From assembly GCA_003194525.1 (NCBI GenBank), contig NBIV01000279.1, forward strand, positions 29,851-93,850: a stretch of DNA of 64,000 bases, in the 5' to 3' direction. Shown here piece after piece: positions 12,480-21,838 of the stretch. Position 1 is the first letter of the stretch; each line of letters begins with the position of its first letter. This stretch comes from Gracilariopsis chorda (lineage: Eukaryota > Rhodophyta > Florideophyceae > Gracilariales > Gracilariaceae). A program made the translations under genes and the position numbers. The notes under the pieces are model-generated. The model worked only from the letters and a program-made list of their open reading frames with translations, did no database searches and had not been told where the DNA came from.

Positions 12480-12834
12480 ATTTGAGCTAAAGAAGAAATC
12501 TTGTTGTGTGCACGGTTTGAGAGAAGTACATGTTCAAACCCCATCATCATGCCAGTGTGTATACACGACGGAGAGTCAGTGATTGTAGAGCGTGGGGCAA
12601 AGGGCATGCATGTTTGAGAGAATTGCGCTTCTTGGGGCCAATGCTAGTTGCAGTCTGTTTTGTCGAGAAGAACGATTTGATGTCTTTGGTCTTGACACTC
12701 TTCTTCTTCGCAAAATTTGTCGTACTGATGTCATTTTCTTCATCATCGCATCCTTACATACCGAAGTGCATTGTAACTCCCATATCAGTTATACATTTAC
12801 AGACTGCAGGAATCTGAAGCAAAGTCAATTTAAC

Positions 12835-13602
12835 TTACCACTCAAATCTTACGGCGTTCTTCTCGAGGATCACTTTGGCAGTGCCCCATGAGAACCTGAC
12901 AAATGTAGGAAAGCCGAATAATACGTCACAGTTTTGTTCAATACAAGTCTTGGTTATGGGATCGCTAAGATAGCTACTTTCTGTTGAACCGACAAATTCG
13001 ACGGCGATGTTTGCGTCCCCTGGTCTAAAGTCAGCACTCCGACGTTGTTCTGGAAAGCCCCATTCCCTGATACGTCTATCTCTTGTTGTTTTTGCGACGA
13101 TACTCGCAGCGCCTACGATGGGATATGTTGCATCCGCTTTCTTGGCCACAACGACTTTCTCAACCGCCGAAAATCGTTTACGGAATTTCGCAGCGTAGTG
13201 CTGCAGGTTGCCCACTGTATCGATGTAGATTTCGGCAACATTTATGCCATGGTCCATGGCCTTCTGCACCAAACCTATTGCAGCGTCATGAGAAACTAAG
13301 TTCAGATTATACTTCTCTTTGCGCAGCATATTCTCGCTGAGGAATGAACCTGTTAGGATGGTTTCAAAAGTTCTCAAGAAAGCGGCTCCTTGAATTTTGC
13401 GACGCAGTTCATCTCGATGTTCCTCTCTGAGCGCCTTGGAGTTGTTAGCCCCAAGCGCACGCAAATCGGTCAATCGTGACATTGGACAAACTGCTGCAGC
13501 GTAAACCATTGGGCCGAGTACCGGCCGTCGTCCAGCTTCATCAATTCCTAACACGCATGGTGTATTTGGATACCACATGGAATCATCTGTGGCTTCGGAC
13601 AT
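12835..13602 (-). CDS. RNASEH2A: Ribonuclease H2 subunit A
   Basis: 255-aa protein with the class II RNase H fold: 'GIDEAGR' near residue 20, 'NSKAL' near 53, 'IYIDTVG' near 125, 'KKADATYPIVGAASIVAK' near 155, and the C-terminal 'FVRFSWGTAKVILEK'. The enzyme removes ribonucleotides and RNA primers from RNA:DNA hybrids in the nucleus together with subunits B and C. The carboxylates of DEAG and of YIDT are kept. Two positions differ from the usual motifs: DEAGRGP reads DEAGRRP, and the usual D-SK reads NSK. These could be lineage variants, sequence errors or signs of decay. The start gives a complete N-terminus and length is slightly below the family norm. Intronless. Confidence 0.9.
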   Translation of the reverse strand: MSEATDDSMWYPNTPCVLGIDEAGRRPVLGPMVYAAAVCPMSRLTDLRALGANNSKALREEHRDELRRKIQGAAFLRTFETILTGSFLSENMLRKEKYNLNLVSHDAAIGLVQKAMDHGINVAEIYIDTVGNLQHYAAKFRKRFSAVEKVVVAKKADATYPIVGAASIVAKTTRDRRIREWGFPEQRRSADFRPGDANIAVEFVGSTESSYLSDPITKTCIEQNCDVLFGFPTFVRFSWGTAKVILEKNAVRFEW

Positions 13603-14278
13603 CTTACAAAGAATTATAGAATGAACTGGTAATTGAATGATAAAGAATCGAGCTCGGATACCTGTCTTAATAAAGGCAAAAGAGACTCTGTCTTGGTAGC
13701 TGTGCCATAGGTTTCACTATACAAGTGCCGAGCAGCTATCCAAAGCACATTGTTGTAACCCTTTATCCATCTACCGGTACCTTTGTAACTTAGGTCAGTG
13801 ATATGAGCTGCGGACAGAGAGGACGCATTGGGAGCGGAAGATGTATGGTGGACGGAGAAATGGCGCGAGAGCCATCAGTTTTGATCTTCATCCACTTGTT
13901 CTCCCAAACTACATATATGAATGGTACAAAGGTAAAGGATGACAAATATGGACACGTACTGGCGCATAACCGTTGGTACACGTGGTGCATTTCAAGTCAA
14001 TGAAAACTATGAACGCTGTACAGCGTATGGGCCGAACCGAAAAAGCTGGGCATCAGGCCATGTCAACCGCTACAAAGGCAATTCTACTACCGGGATGAGC
14101 ATTTCCGAACACGGCCGAGTTCGGAAATCAACCTCAGACAAGTAACATGGAAGCGAGTGACGTTGGAAATCTTCACCAAGACTCCGGACGCAATCAATAA
14201 TACTAATTTACCCATTCGAAGACGGCAGCAACAGCAATGACTTTTTGAGGTCGCTGGTTCCAGATCACAACCATTGGA
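13603..14278. other. No supported gene
   Basis: Short overlapping ORFs on both strands (13790-14145) show no recognisable domain. The segment separates RNASEH2A (minus) from the hypothetical gene at 14279 (plus), so it probably holds both promoters. No clear TATA box was seen. Confidence 0.4.
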
Positions 14279-15171
14279 ATGGGTATTAAAGCGACGGTGG
14301 TGTATGATGCTCCACATCATACGGTTGTTGTGCTCCGGACAGAGAGCAATAACGTCATTAATCGTTATTCAATCCTCGAAACAGTTAGTTCCTTCACTCA
14401 ACATTGCGACTCCCTTCGTGGCGTCGCAAACACTGTGACACAAGTTTGCGCTCTCCGGGGTGACCCACCTTACATTGATTACACAGTTGTTGGTTCCCGT
14501 TTCTGTTTTATCGTCGTTCGGGATGAAGAAACAGCCCAATTTGATCTAAGCTATGATGTACATAACGCAATGAAGCGCTTTGAAAGTGCCATTTTCAATG
14601 TTGCGGAAGCACTAGAAGCCCGTTCTGTTGATCTTTTGCTACGGTTCATGAGGCAGCTGGTTACGCGTTACACGGCGACTTTCCCCCGAATTTCAGGGAA
14701 GGGAAGCCGTCCAAGACAAGGAATTTGTCCATTTCGAGCTCACAACGTTCATCAGATACAAATGAACCGAAGAAAAAGAACAGTCTATTCGGGCGCATAG
14801 GTTCTGCACTCAAGTCCTCCTCCGATTCCGTTAAGAAGAATATAAGGCAAGAAGCACTTTCGACCGCACCATCAGAAGCATCTCCTAGTGCTGCGCTCTT
14901 CGGATCCAAGGCTGCACTTGATAGTGCTGCGCTCTTTGGATCACAGGCTGCACTGGATAGTGGTGCGGGAGATCTGCACCTTCCTGGCACGGTTTTCAAA
15001 TGGACATATTTTGCCCCCTTGCAATCAGAAGAAAGTGATTTGAAGTGGTTCGTTGATCTCATTAGAGGGCAGGGTGTAGAAGACGTTGGTGCAGACCTCC
15101 CAAAACTCCGTGGTAATGTGTCTACGCAGCTCATCTTCCTCGGTACCGATTCCGCAAATCCAGATACCTGA
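14279..15171 (+). CDS. Hypothetical protein, two overlapping ORFs (possible frameshift)
   Basis: The ORF at 14279-14800 begins with an alternating hydrophobic pattern ('ATVVYDAPHHTVVVL', 'IDYTVVGSRFCFIVVRDEE') like a compact alpha/beta domain. From about 14680 the better frame is +1, continuing to 15171 with a Ser/Lys-rich linker ('KKKNSLFGRIGSALKSSSDSV') and a C-terminal part ending near 'TQLIFLGTDSANPD'. The linker contains two tandem copies of a 12-residue unit (AALFGS-K/Q-AALDS, 14891-14962). Either a frameshift or a small intron joins the frames. I do not recognise the family. Confidence 0.4.
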
Positions 15172-15264
15172 GCAGTGTCTCTGGTTCCTTCCAAAGACCG
15201 GCCGGGTAGTACTCTGTTACAGACACCATTGTCTCATAGTATACATTTTTAGTCTCCAGAGTCG

Positions 15265-15970
15265 ATGGCTGTCCAGAGCAACACCGCAGCTACTACCAAG
15301 ACGGCTTCCGTGGTGGTGCAAAGTGTGAACTCGACACCCCAAACTGGTTCTATCTCTGGTAAGAAGAGCACGGGTATGGGCGTGAGTTCTGCGCAAGCGT
15401 CAAAAGAGCAGAAGAACAGCAATTCGAACCCCTCCTCCGTGCACATCAATCCTCACGGTAATAGTACTCCCAGCAAAAGTGAAGGGTTTGCTGTAGAATC
15501 AATAGAGTCCGTAAAGGACAACGCATCTGTCCTGTCTTCTTCGAATCAACAAGAGCAAGACTTGGCTGTTCGGTCCCACATTAACGAATTCGCGCGTTCA
15601 ATGCAAACAGGAGACTTTCCAACAACAGGTATCAAGCACGCTGAAGTCCCTCTCCACAGTGAACCCGCGCAGCGAGCGTGAGACTGTGACTTGCGCACAC
15701 TACTTCCTTGCCACAAAGATTCTGTGCCGTAACTCTGCCCTCGAGAGAGAGCTGTCAGCAGTTGTACCGGATTCAGCTGAAGCAGTCCGAAACCACATTG
15801 AATCTGGACTCCTCACGATGTTCCTCCCACGGCACCGTGTAGCTGCAATGAAGCTTGCCATTGAAAAGAATGGTATTGTGGGTAGCTACGGTATGTGTGC
15901 GAGAGGGCTGCGGGAGCTAACTGAGCAAGCGCCAGAGCGAGCGAAAGCAGAACTAGAAACCAAACCTTGA
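15265..15970 (+). CDS. Hypothetical protein, low-complexity N-part and charged C-part in two frames
   Basis: 15265-15681 encodes a Ser/Thr/Asn/Gln-rich, probably disordered stretch. 15659-15970, in another frame, encodes a charged helical segment ('ALERELSAVVPDSAEAV', 'ERAKAELETKP'). They overlap by 23 bases, so a frameshift or intron may join them. No known domain was recognised. It could be the 3' part of the gene starting at 14279. Confidence 0.3.
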
Positions 15971-16417
15971 GTTTGTGTGCGCAATGGGGAAACAAACAAA
16001 CATAAGCCTCCGACTAACCGTATTTGCTACGCCTCATGGCAGTTAGTTCCATCTCCCTAGGGAAAATGCTCAGTCTGCCAAGCTTTGTTCCACGCTGTAT
16101 CTGCTGGTGTGTCGCACGTACCGTTACGTGGTGTATGCTACGTGGGTATAGTCCACAGTACGGTATAAGACGAGACACGGCTTCTTCAATTAGAAGACAT
16201 AATAACTATCTCCGATATTACTTCGAAGGGTTGTTTGGATACAGAACGCACCCAGTCTACCAGCGTTGAAATTATTGTCATCCCTGCGCTCCCCTTCATA
16301 GAAGCCATGCCGGTACCCACAGTTTCGGATGCGTAGTTCAAAACATGCAATGTGCAAGACCTACTCTACTCACAGGTCCAAGCTCACTGCCATAAATGCA
16401 TCCAATAGGGCGTATGA
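15971..16417. other. No supported gene
   Basis: Short ORFs only, with no motifs. It precedes the Tra1-like segment at 16418 and may contain its upstream exon or intron sequence. Confidence 0.35.
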
Positions 16418-16762
16418 AGACTTTCATCCGTCAGAAGACTCAACTGCGACTCGATCATTTGCAAGTCCACCTCCTCTCTCAAAACTGCGCCGTTCACATG
16501 GGTTGCGAAATTTGTTATAGAACTGCATACTGCTTTGGAAATGTGCCTGAAGTCAAACGACCACCTTCATGCGGTAGTGGTTAAGGTCTTGGAGGCGCTC
16601 GAAGAAGCAGCAAATTCTAAGATAGAGGCAGCTCAAAACTTGTTACAACTTTGGCCTGATACTTCGATCCCCCTTAAATTTGTGGAACCGCTGTTAACTC
16701 CAAACCCTACAGAGAAGCAAGAACGCTCTAGAGCTGCGAATATATACTTAAGAACTACATAA
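16418..16762 (+). CDS. Tra1/TRRAP-like C-terminal fragment
   Basis: Open frame after a stop at 16415-16417 to TAA at 16760-16762. The well-defined part is helical: 'VVKVLEALEEAANSKIEAAQ', then 'LWPDTSIPLKFVEPLLTPNPTEKQ'. The latter matches the TRRAP 'MWPKSELKLQWFDKLL' region, and block 3 of the remnant at 10.4-11.2 kb, so this is a second, better-kept copy. The frame stays open across 16514, where the inverted repeat begins, suggesting the left copy is the original context. Its stop overlaps the stop of the convergent hAT tail. Whether it is an exon of a working gene cannot be told here. Confidence 0.45.
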   Translation, partial: RLSSVRRLNCDSIICKSTSSLKTAPFTWVAKFVIELHTALEMCLKSNDHLHAVVVKVLEALEEAANSKIEAAQNLLQLWPDTSIPLKFVEPLLTPNPTEKQERSRAANIYLRTT

Positions 16763-16998
16763 CAATAAACTGCCGATTATATTGTTCTAGAATGGCTTCC
16801 ATCTCGACCATGTCAGGGAGTGGCAAAGAGTCATCGTTGACTTCCTCCCAATCCAGTTCTCCTTGTAATTCCTCACTGTCCCATAGTTCTACACCAGCGT
16901 GGCTGAGAACTCCTTCCATTCCTTCATTTTCTTCTGCAGTCGCAGGGGCTTCGATGAGCTCATGGTCTGTGTTGGCACGCCCTTTTGTACCCCTACAC
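16755..16998 (-). pseudogene. hAT transposase C-terminal tail (left copy)
   Basis: About 80 codons on the minus strand ending in TAG at 16755-16757, including 'ELWDSEELQGELDWEEVNDD' and 'EAILEQYNRQF'. It continues the reading frame that is broken off at 51130-51135 and at 20903-20908 by insertion of element B; the GTGTA target duplication (here 16994-16998 as TACAC) sits at the joint. It matches the right copy at 42485-42728 except for a Glu/Gly difference. Confidence 0.75.
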
Positions 16999-17820
16999 TG
17001 TGGTGCAACGCCCCAAAGGGAACAAACACCGAAAAACGTTCGGGATCTTTCCTCCGTGGAGGTGAAACCAGCTTGGTAGAGCCCCTCTAGGGGTGGCACA
17101 GCGGAGCCGGTTTGTAAGACCGAGGCCACCCTTTGCGACTAGCGCAAGAGGGTTTAGGACAAGAATCGGTATCTGAGAGAGCGGGAATGCGTCCTCGCCA
17201 TAGGTTTCCACGTAAATGGCGGTGTGTGAGCAGATGGGCACACGAGAGCCGCGGATAGCGGGAGGTGCTCCCCTGAAAAGGGGAAAAAGAAAGGGCGGTG
17301 AGGAGGAAGAGAGGACGAAGTGAGTCGCGAGAGCGACGGGGGCGAACAGCGATGCCGGTAACAATATATCTATACAGGGCGAAACACCAATGCAATTCGA
17401 ATAATATGACTCCCAGTGATGGGTCCCTTTAGATGTGCAAGGGGGTTATATGTCCCATGGTTCACGGCGTTTCCCTCCAAGGAGGAGTAGAGCACGCTCG
17501 CAAGCGTTAACAACTAGAGCCAATTCCCCAGGTTGGGGTTCCTTGTTAGGGAAGGTTTACTGGTGCGACGGCAGTGCGCCGTCGCACTAAGTACTAGCTT
17601 CCCAGAAATGGGTGTGAAAATAATAACTAAAATCAACTAAAATACTCCACATTTCGTGGAAACATCCACTACTGTGGCCAACCGCCAATTGACCCAAAAC
17701 CATGTCCCACGTGCCCATATCCACCATAGTGGGGCGTAGTTCATATACACACTACACAACCGATAATATCAGGGAAGCATTCAAGTACCAAGAATCCCTC
17801 CCTGAGGGCGTTGCACTTCA
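16999..17820 (-). repeat. 3' LTR of element B (inverted copy)
   Basis: 822-bp LTR running TGAAGTGC to CACCACA on the minus strand, flanked by the target-duplication copy TACAC at 16994-16998. It is a copy of 41662-42484 and includes the 10-bp-stem LTR hairpin. Confidence 0.9.
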
Positions 17821-18023
17821 TATCCCCCCTAAGACGGGAAAACGACCGCGGACGCGGAGGATTCCCAGTTGAAAATGGGTGATAAAAGCGCGTGCGCTGT
17901 CTCCGGTTCTCCTGTAAATCCCTCTGCACCACAGTCACCACTCCCTGCTACTGCAGCTGTTATTTCTTCTCTTCGCCTCCGCTCTTCCTCGTCACCGAGC
18001 GCTCTCCGACAAACAACAACCAC
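17821..18023 (-). mobile_element. Tail of element B with polypurine tract (inverted copy)
   Basis: About 200 bp of B internal sequence between the C insertion point and the B 3' LTR. The polypurine tract appears here as TATCCCCCCTAAG next to the LTR. Copy of 41459-41661. Confidence 0.85.
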
Positions 18024-18894
18024 TGTAGTGCAAACTGCGAACGTGGCACAGACACGAGCCGCGTCGCGGAAGCACCACCAAGGTGTTCAAGCTTGCTCTC
18101 AATGAGAGGCGGCACAGCGAGAGAGCCCTCTGATAGGGTCGACACGAGCCGGGTGTAAATCCGGGCGACCCCGTACTGGGCGTGCAGTCAGAGGGTAAGA
18201 ACCGGCCAAGCAAGCCGACTCCGTCGGAGAATCCACGAGAGGTGGTAGCACAGTACCCAGCCCAACGGTTGTGGGACAAATGATCAACAAACAAGCCGCA
18301 CTTGCGGAGCGCAGACTCGCGAGAGTGGGAAATCAGATCCCTATACGATGGGGGCCAACCTGTATAACAGGGCAGAGAAACAGAAGCCGTATGACGGAAG
18401 AAACCTATAATAGGCAAAAGAAACAATAAAGAAATAGCCGTAACGACGGTTCAGGACTCCTCAAAGACGGAGGCAGGTTGCTCAACCCGGTGTTGCGGCG
18501 GTATTCCCCGGGAGGGGTTAGTGACCGTGCGCAAGCGGCTAGATGAACAGAGCCCAGTTCCTCCTTGAGGTTTACTTCTCCGTACAGTGGCGGCAGTGCC
18601 GCCACTTATATACGGCACTTCAACATATTAAAATAAATATCTAGAAATATCTAGCCATCCGGCAAGGCCGGCTACTGTAGTACAGATGTGCAACCGTGGC
18701 AAGCTTGCCACGGCGCACCCGTCATCGGGCCAATATCGGCACACGTGGCCACAATTACTACCCTTCCTAGGGACACCCCCAAATGGGGCTAGTGAAGCTA
18801 ATACCATTCATAACCACGGTTGTGGCAGCCGGGAGCGGATCAAATCCTTATGAAGACCGATTGCGGCATACCCTCGACGGGCCATTGCACTACA
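18024..18894 (-). repeat. LTR of element C, inverted, lacking its own internal region
   Basis: 871 bp, from TGTAGTGC to ACTACA in inverted orientation. It carries the 5' LTR variant (GGAGGAACTGGG in LTR sense) where the 3' LTR has GGAGTAACTGGG, plus a private change (CCGGATGG). Its flanks are B tail on one side and element A integrase on the other and show no target duplication, so it marks a recombination joint. Confidence 0.85.
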
Positions 18895-20590
18895 CACGCC
18901 GGTGGACGGAAACTTTACCTCACGTTGCGACGGAGTTACTATTGGCCAGCCATGGCTGTGGACTGCTACGCGACTGTGCGGTCATGCACGGAGTGTGCCA
19001 AAAACCGGGTCAAACTCCGGAAGCACTCAACGAAGTTGAAGTTATTTCCAGCACGGGCCCCTCTCGAGTTTGTCGCAATTGACCTCTTGGGACCGCTGCT
19101 CACCACAAAGCGTGGACATAAGTTTTTACTCGTTATCACGGATCGTTTCTCCAAGTTGGTTCGCACCGTACCTTTACGGAAGATATCCGCTTTCGCGGTG
19201 GCGCAAGCCTTCGTTACCCATTGGGTATTTGTCTACGGACCACCGGTTAACATTCTATCCGATAACGGAAAGCAATTCGCATCGCGATTCTTTGAGGACG
19301 TGTGTCGGATTCTCGATATCAAGAATCTGTTCACAACGACCTACCACCCCCAGTGTAATGGGCAAGTCGAGCAGTTTAACCGAACGCTGTTAGCCTCTCT
19401 CCGTTCTTACGTTGCTGATCACCCCAAAACATGGGACCTGTACACTGACGCCTTGACGTTTGCGTATAACACACAGGTACACCATACAACGGGTTTGACT
19501 CCATTTGAATTGGTACTTTCGCGTCATCCGCCCGCTGTAGCGTTGAAACCCCAGCCTACGCTGGCAAACTTCCCTTCCGTGAAGGATTATCGCCAACGAT
19601 GGAAAGCGTGGCTTACGAAGTTAATCCCGGTCGCCCGGAGCTCCATGACACGAGCACAGGCCGCGTACAAGCGTGATTTTGACTCTCGTGTACGAGGTAC
19701 AGCACCACCAATTAAGGAGGGTGACTACGTTTTCGTCCGTAAGGAGCACTGGAACCCTGATAAAGAGAAACGGCATAAGCTCTCACCCGTCGCGGACGGT
19801 CCCTACAAGGTCATATCAGTGGATAACGACACCTTAGTGGTGGAAATGAACGACGCTCATGAGCGGATTTCCCACGATCGCGTTGTTATGGCACCGCCAC
19901 CCTCCGTAGAGGTTGCTTACAAAGATGAGAACCAACACACACCAGTGGAACAACCCACATCTGTGGTTAACAGGCCTTCTGTGTTGCCACACCCTTCAAG
20001 GGGACTCTCAGATATACCGTCCTTATCGGACGCAGGCCCGAATGGCCTTTCTTCTCTAACGCCACCGCGTGGTGTCTATCCCCGCAGTTTGGGCGCTTCT
20101 ACCACTCCCCATGCCGCTCAATCTAAGGAGGGGGAGGAGAAGCCTAACTCTCGTCGAGAGACCGAAACCGCTTCGTTGCGTCATGACAACCATGGTGCAC
20201 GGACCTCCGGAAACATCGAAAAGGACAATAGTGGACCGAGAAATCCGTCTACTGAGGTGCCATCTTCGCATTTGCGTGCTACAGCTACCGCTGAACCCTC
20301 TCGAGGAATTTCTACCGCATCTGCGCCAGATCGCACTCCCCAGCGGGATTCTAGTCGTCAAAATGCACCACGCAGTGGGAAGTCTCTCGCCGAATTGAAA
20401 TCGTTGCAGGTAACTATTCGCGTTCGCGATACTGAACCGGCTGTGCCGTCGAGCTTTGATCCGCATTCCATGGGTCACGGTTGGTCAACAACAGCTACGC
20501 TGGATAATGCAGAGCAGGCCCTCGCGGGATCCTCTGAGCCGACTACACCGAGCGTGGTAACTCCTACTGCACGGCAGAACACACCGGCCA
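18895..20590 (+). pseudogene. Element A: gypsy integrase and pol C-terminal fragment
   Basis: Truncated pol of a relative of B, starting abruptly at 'GGRKLYLTLRR' of the integrase zinc-binding region. It keeps the C-x2-C half of the HHCC finger ('CTECAKNR'), the catalytic core ('FVAIDLLG' and 'LSDNGKQF' Asp residues, 'QVEQFNRT' Glu), and the Pro/Ser-rich tail with 'VLPHPSRGLSDIPSLSD'. The chromodomain is missing because the frame runs into hAT sequence at 20591. The open frame continues through both junctions (18820-20988), giving a 722-codon chimera of LTR, integrase and hAT. It contains the dense short hairpins typical of A/B/C. Confidence 0.85.
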
Positions 20591-20908
20591 AGCATTTTTT
20601 CGAAGAGTTTACTTTTACGCGAATGGAATGGAACATTGAACTAGACGATGAGAGTGGATGCCATATTCTTCTCGCATATGGAAACATGCCAGTCATGTAC
20701 TGGATACAGAAGAAAAAGTGTTTATTGCAAATCTTTGCATTGCGTCTTCTTTGCGTGACCCCGTCTTCTTCCTCCGTTGAGCGAAGTTTCAGTGCTCAGA
20801 AATGCATTCGAACGTCCATACGAAACCCTCTTCACCCAGAAAAGGTGAAGAAGATTGTCTTTTGCGCATTTAACAGCGCCATCCTCAACTCAACGCGTTC
20901 TCCGTGTA
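20591..20908 (+). pseudogene. hAT transposase C-terminal (dimerisation) fragment
   Basis: Encodes 'LRLLCVTPSSSSVERSFSAQ' and 'RTSIRNPLHPEKVKKIVFCAFN', the hallmark of the hAT C-terminal dimerisation domain (SSxxxERxFS, then RNxLxxExVxxL). It is fused in frame behind element A and cut by B after 'NSTRSPC'. Same sequence as 51130-51447 on the other strand apart from a Gln/His difference. Confidence 0.9.
20904..20908. other. Target site duplication of element B (5' side)
   Basis: GTGTA immediately before the B 5' LTR; the identical GTGTA follows the B 3' LTR at 42485-42489. Five bases is normal for Ty3/gypsy integration. Confidence 0.85.
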
Positions 20909-21733
20909 TGAAGTGCAACGCGTTCAGGGAGGGATTCTTGGTACTTGAATGCTTCCCCGATATTATCGGTTGTGTATTGTGTATATGAACTACGCCCCAC
21001 TGTGGTGGATATGGACAGGTGGGACACGGTTTTGGGTCAATTGGCGGTTGGCCACAGTACTGGATGTTGCCACGAAATGTGGAGTATTTTAGTTGATTTT
21101 ATTTATTATTTTCACACCCATTTCTGGGAAGCTAGTACTTAGTGCGACGGCGCACTGCCGTCGCACCAGTAAACCTTCCCCAACAAGGGACCCCAACCTG
21201 GGGAACTGGCTCTAGTTGTTACCGCTTGCGCGCGTGCTCCACTCCTCCTTGGAGGGAAATGCCGTGAACCACGGGACATGTAACCCCCTTGCACATCTAA
21301 AGGGACCCATCACTGGGAGTCATATTATTCGAATTGCATTGGTGTTTCGCCCTGTATAGAGATATTGTTACCGGCATCGCTGTTCGCCCCCGTCGCTCTC
21401 GCGACTCACTTCGTCCTCTCTTCCTCCTCTCCGCCCTTCCTTTTTCCCCTTTTCAGGGGAGCACCTCCCGCTATCCGCGGCTCTAGTGTGCGCATCCGCT
21501 CACACACCGCCACTTACGTGGAAACCTACCTCTAGCGAGGACGCATTCCCGCTCTCGCGGATACCGATTCTTGTCCTAAACCCTCTTGCACTAGTCGCGA
21601 AGGGTGGCCTCGGTCTTACAAACCAGCTCCGCCGTGCCACCCCTAGAGGGCTCTACCCAGCTGGGTTCACCTCCACGGAGGAAAGATCCCGAACGTCTTT
21701 CGGTGTTTCTCCCCTTTGGGGCGTTGCACCACA
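20909..21733 (+). repeat. 5' LTR of element B
   Basis: 825 bp, TGAAGTGCAACG to GTTGCACCACA. A strong hairpin (10-bp stem 21142-21151 / 21157-21166, loop GCACT) lies 233 bp from the start, just before AGTAAACCT, a motif also found after the corresponding hairpin in the C LTR. It differs from the B 3' LTR at many sites (such as CGTTCAGG against CCCTCAGG at the start), so B is older than C. Confidence 0.92.
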
Positions 21734-21736
21734 AAG

Positions 21737-21754
21737 TGGTCTCCCGACCTAGAA
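21737..21754 (+). promoter_or_regulatory. Primer-binding site of element B
   Basis: TGGTCTCCCGACCTAGAA, three bases after the LTR end. Identical in elements C and F. It should pair with the 3' end of a host tRNA ending in ...GGGAGACCA; which tRNA was not determined. Confidence 0.75.
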
Positions 21755-21838
21755 TCGGTTTTTGTTTTCCCTCTTACGAGGTTTGTTTTCACTCACCGGA
21801 AGTTCCGTGATCGTATCCCGTCGTAACGGTATTTTCTC

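Larger units (their letters stand above)
16514..18894. repeat. Inverted repeat 1, left arm
   Basis: Reverse complement of 40588-42969 with a few substitutions and a 1-bp length difference. It carries, in inverted order, the Tra1-like end, the hAT transposase tail, the B 3' LTR, the B tail and one full C LTR. The right end stops exactly at the C LTR terminus. Confidence 0.9.

Noticed and set aside
18099-18426. Minus-strand ORFs within the C LTR, repeated at 31939-32436 and 41056-41490
   Set aside because: They recur only because the LTR is repeated, and lie around the LTR leader region. Nothing suggests a protein; hairpin-rich DNA gives long chance frames.
18895-20590. Element A as a third copy of B
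   Set aside because: The protein is similar but clearly diverged throughout, so it is a related element and not part of the recent duplication.
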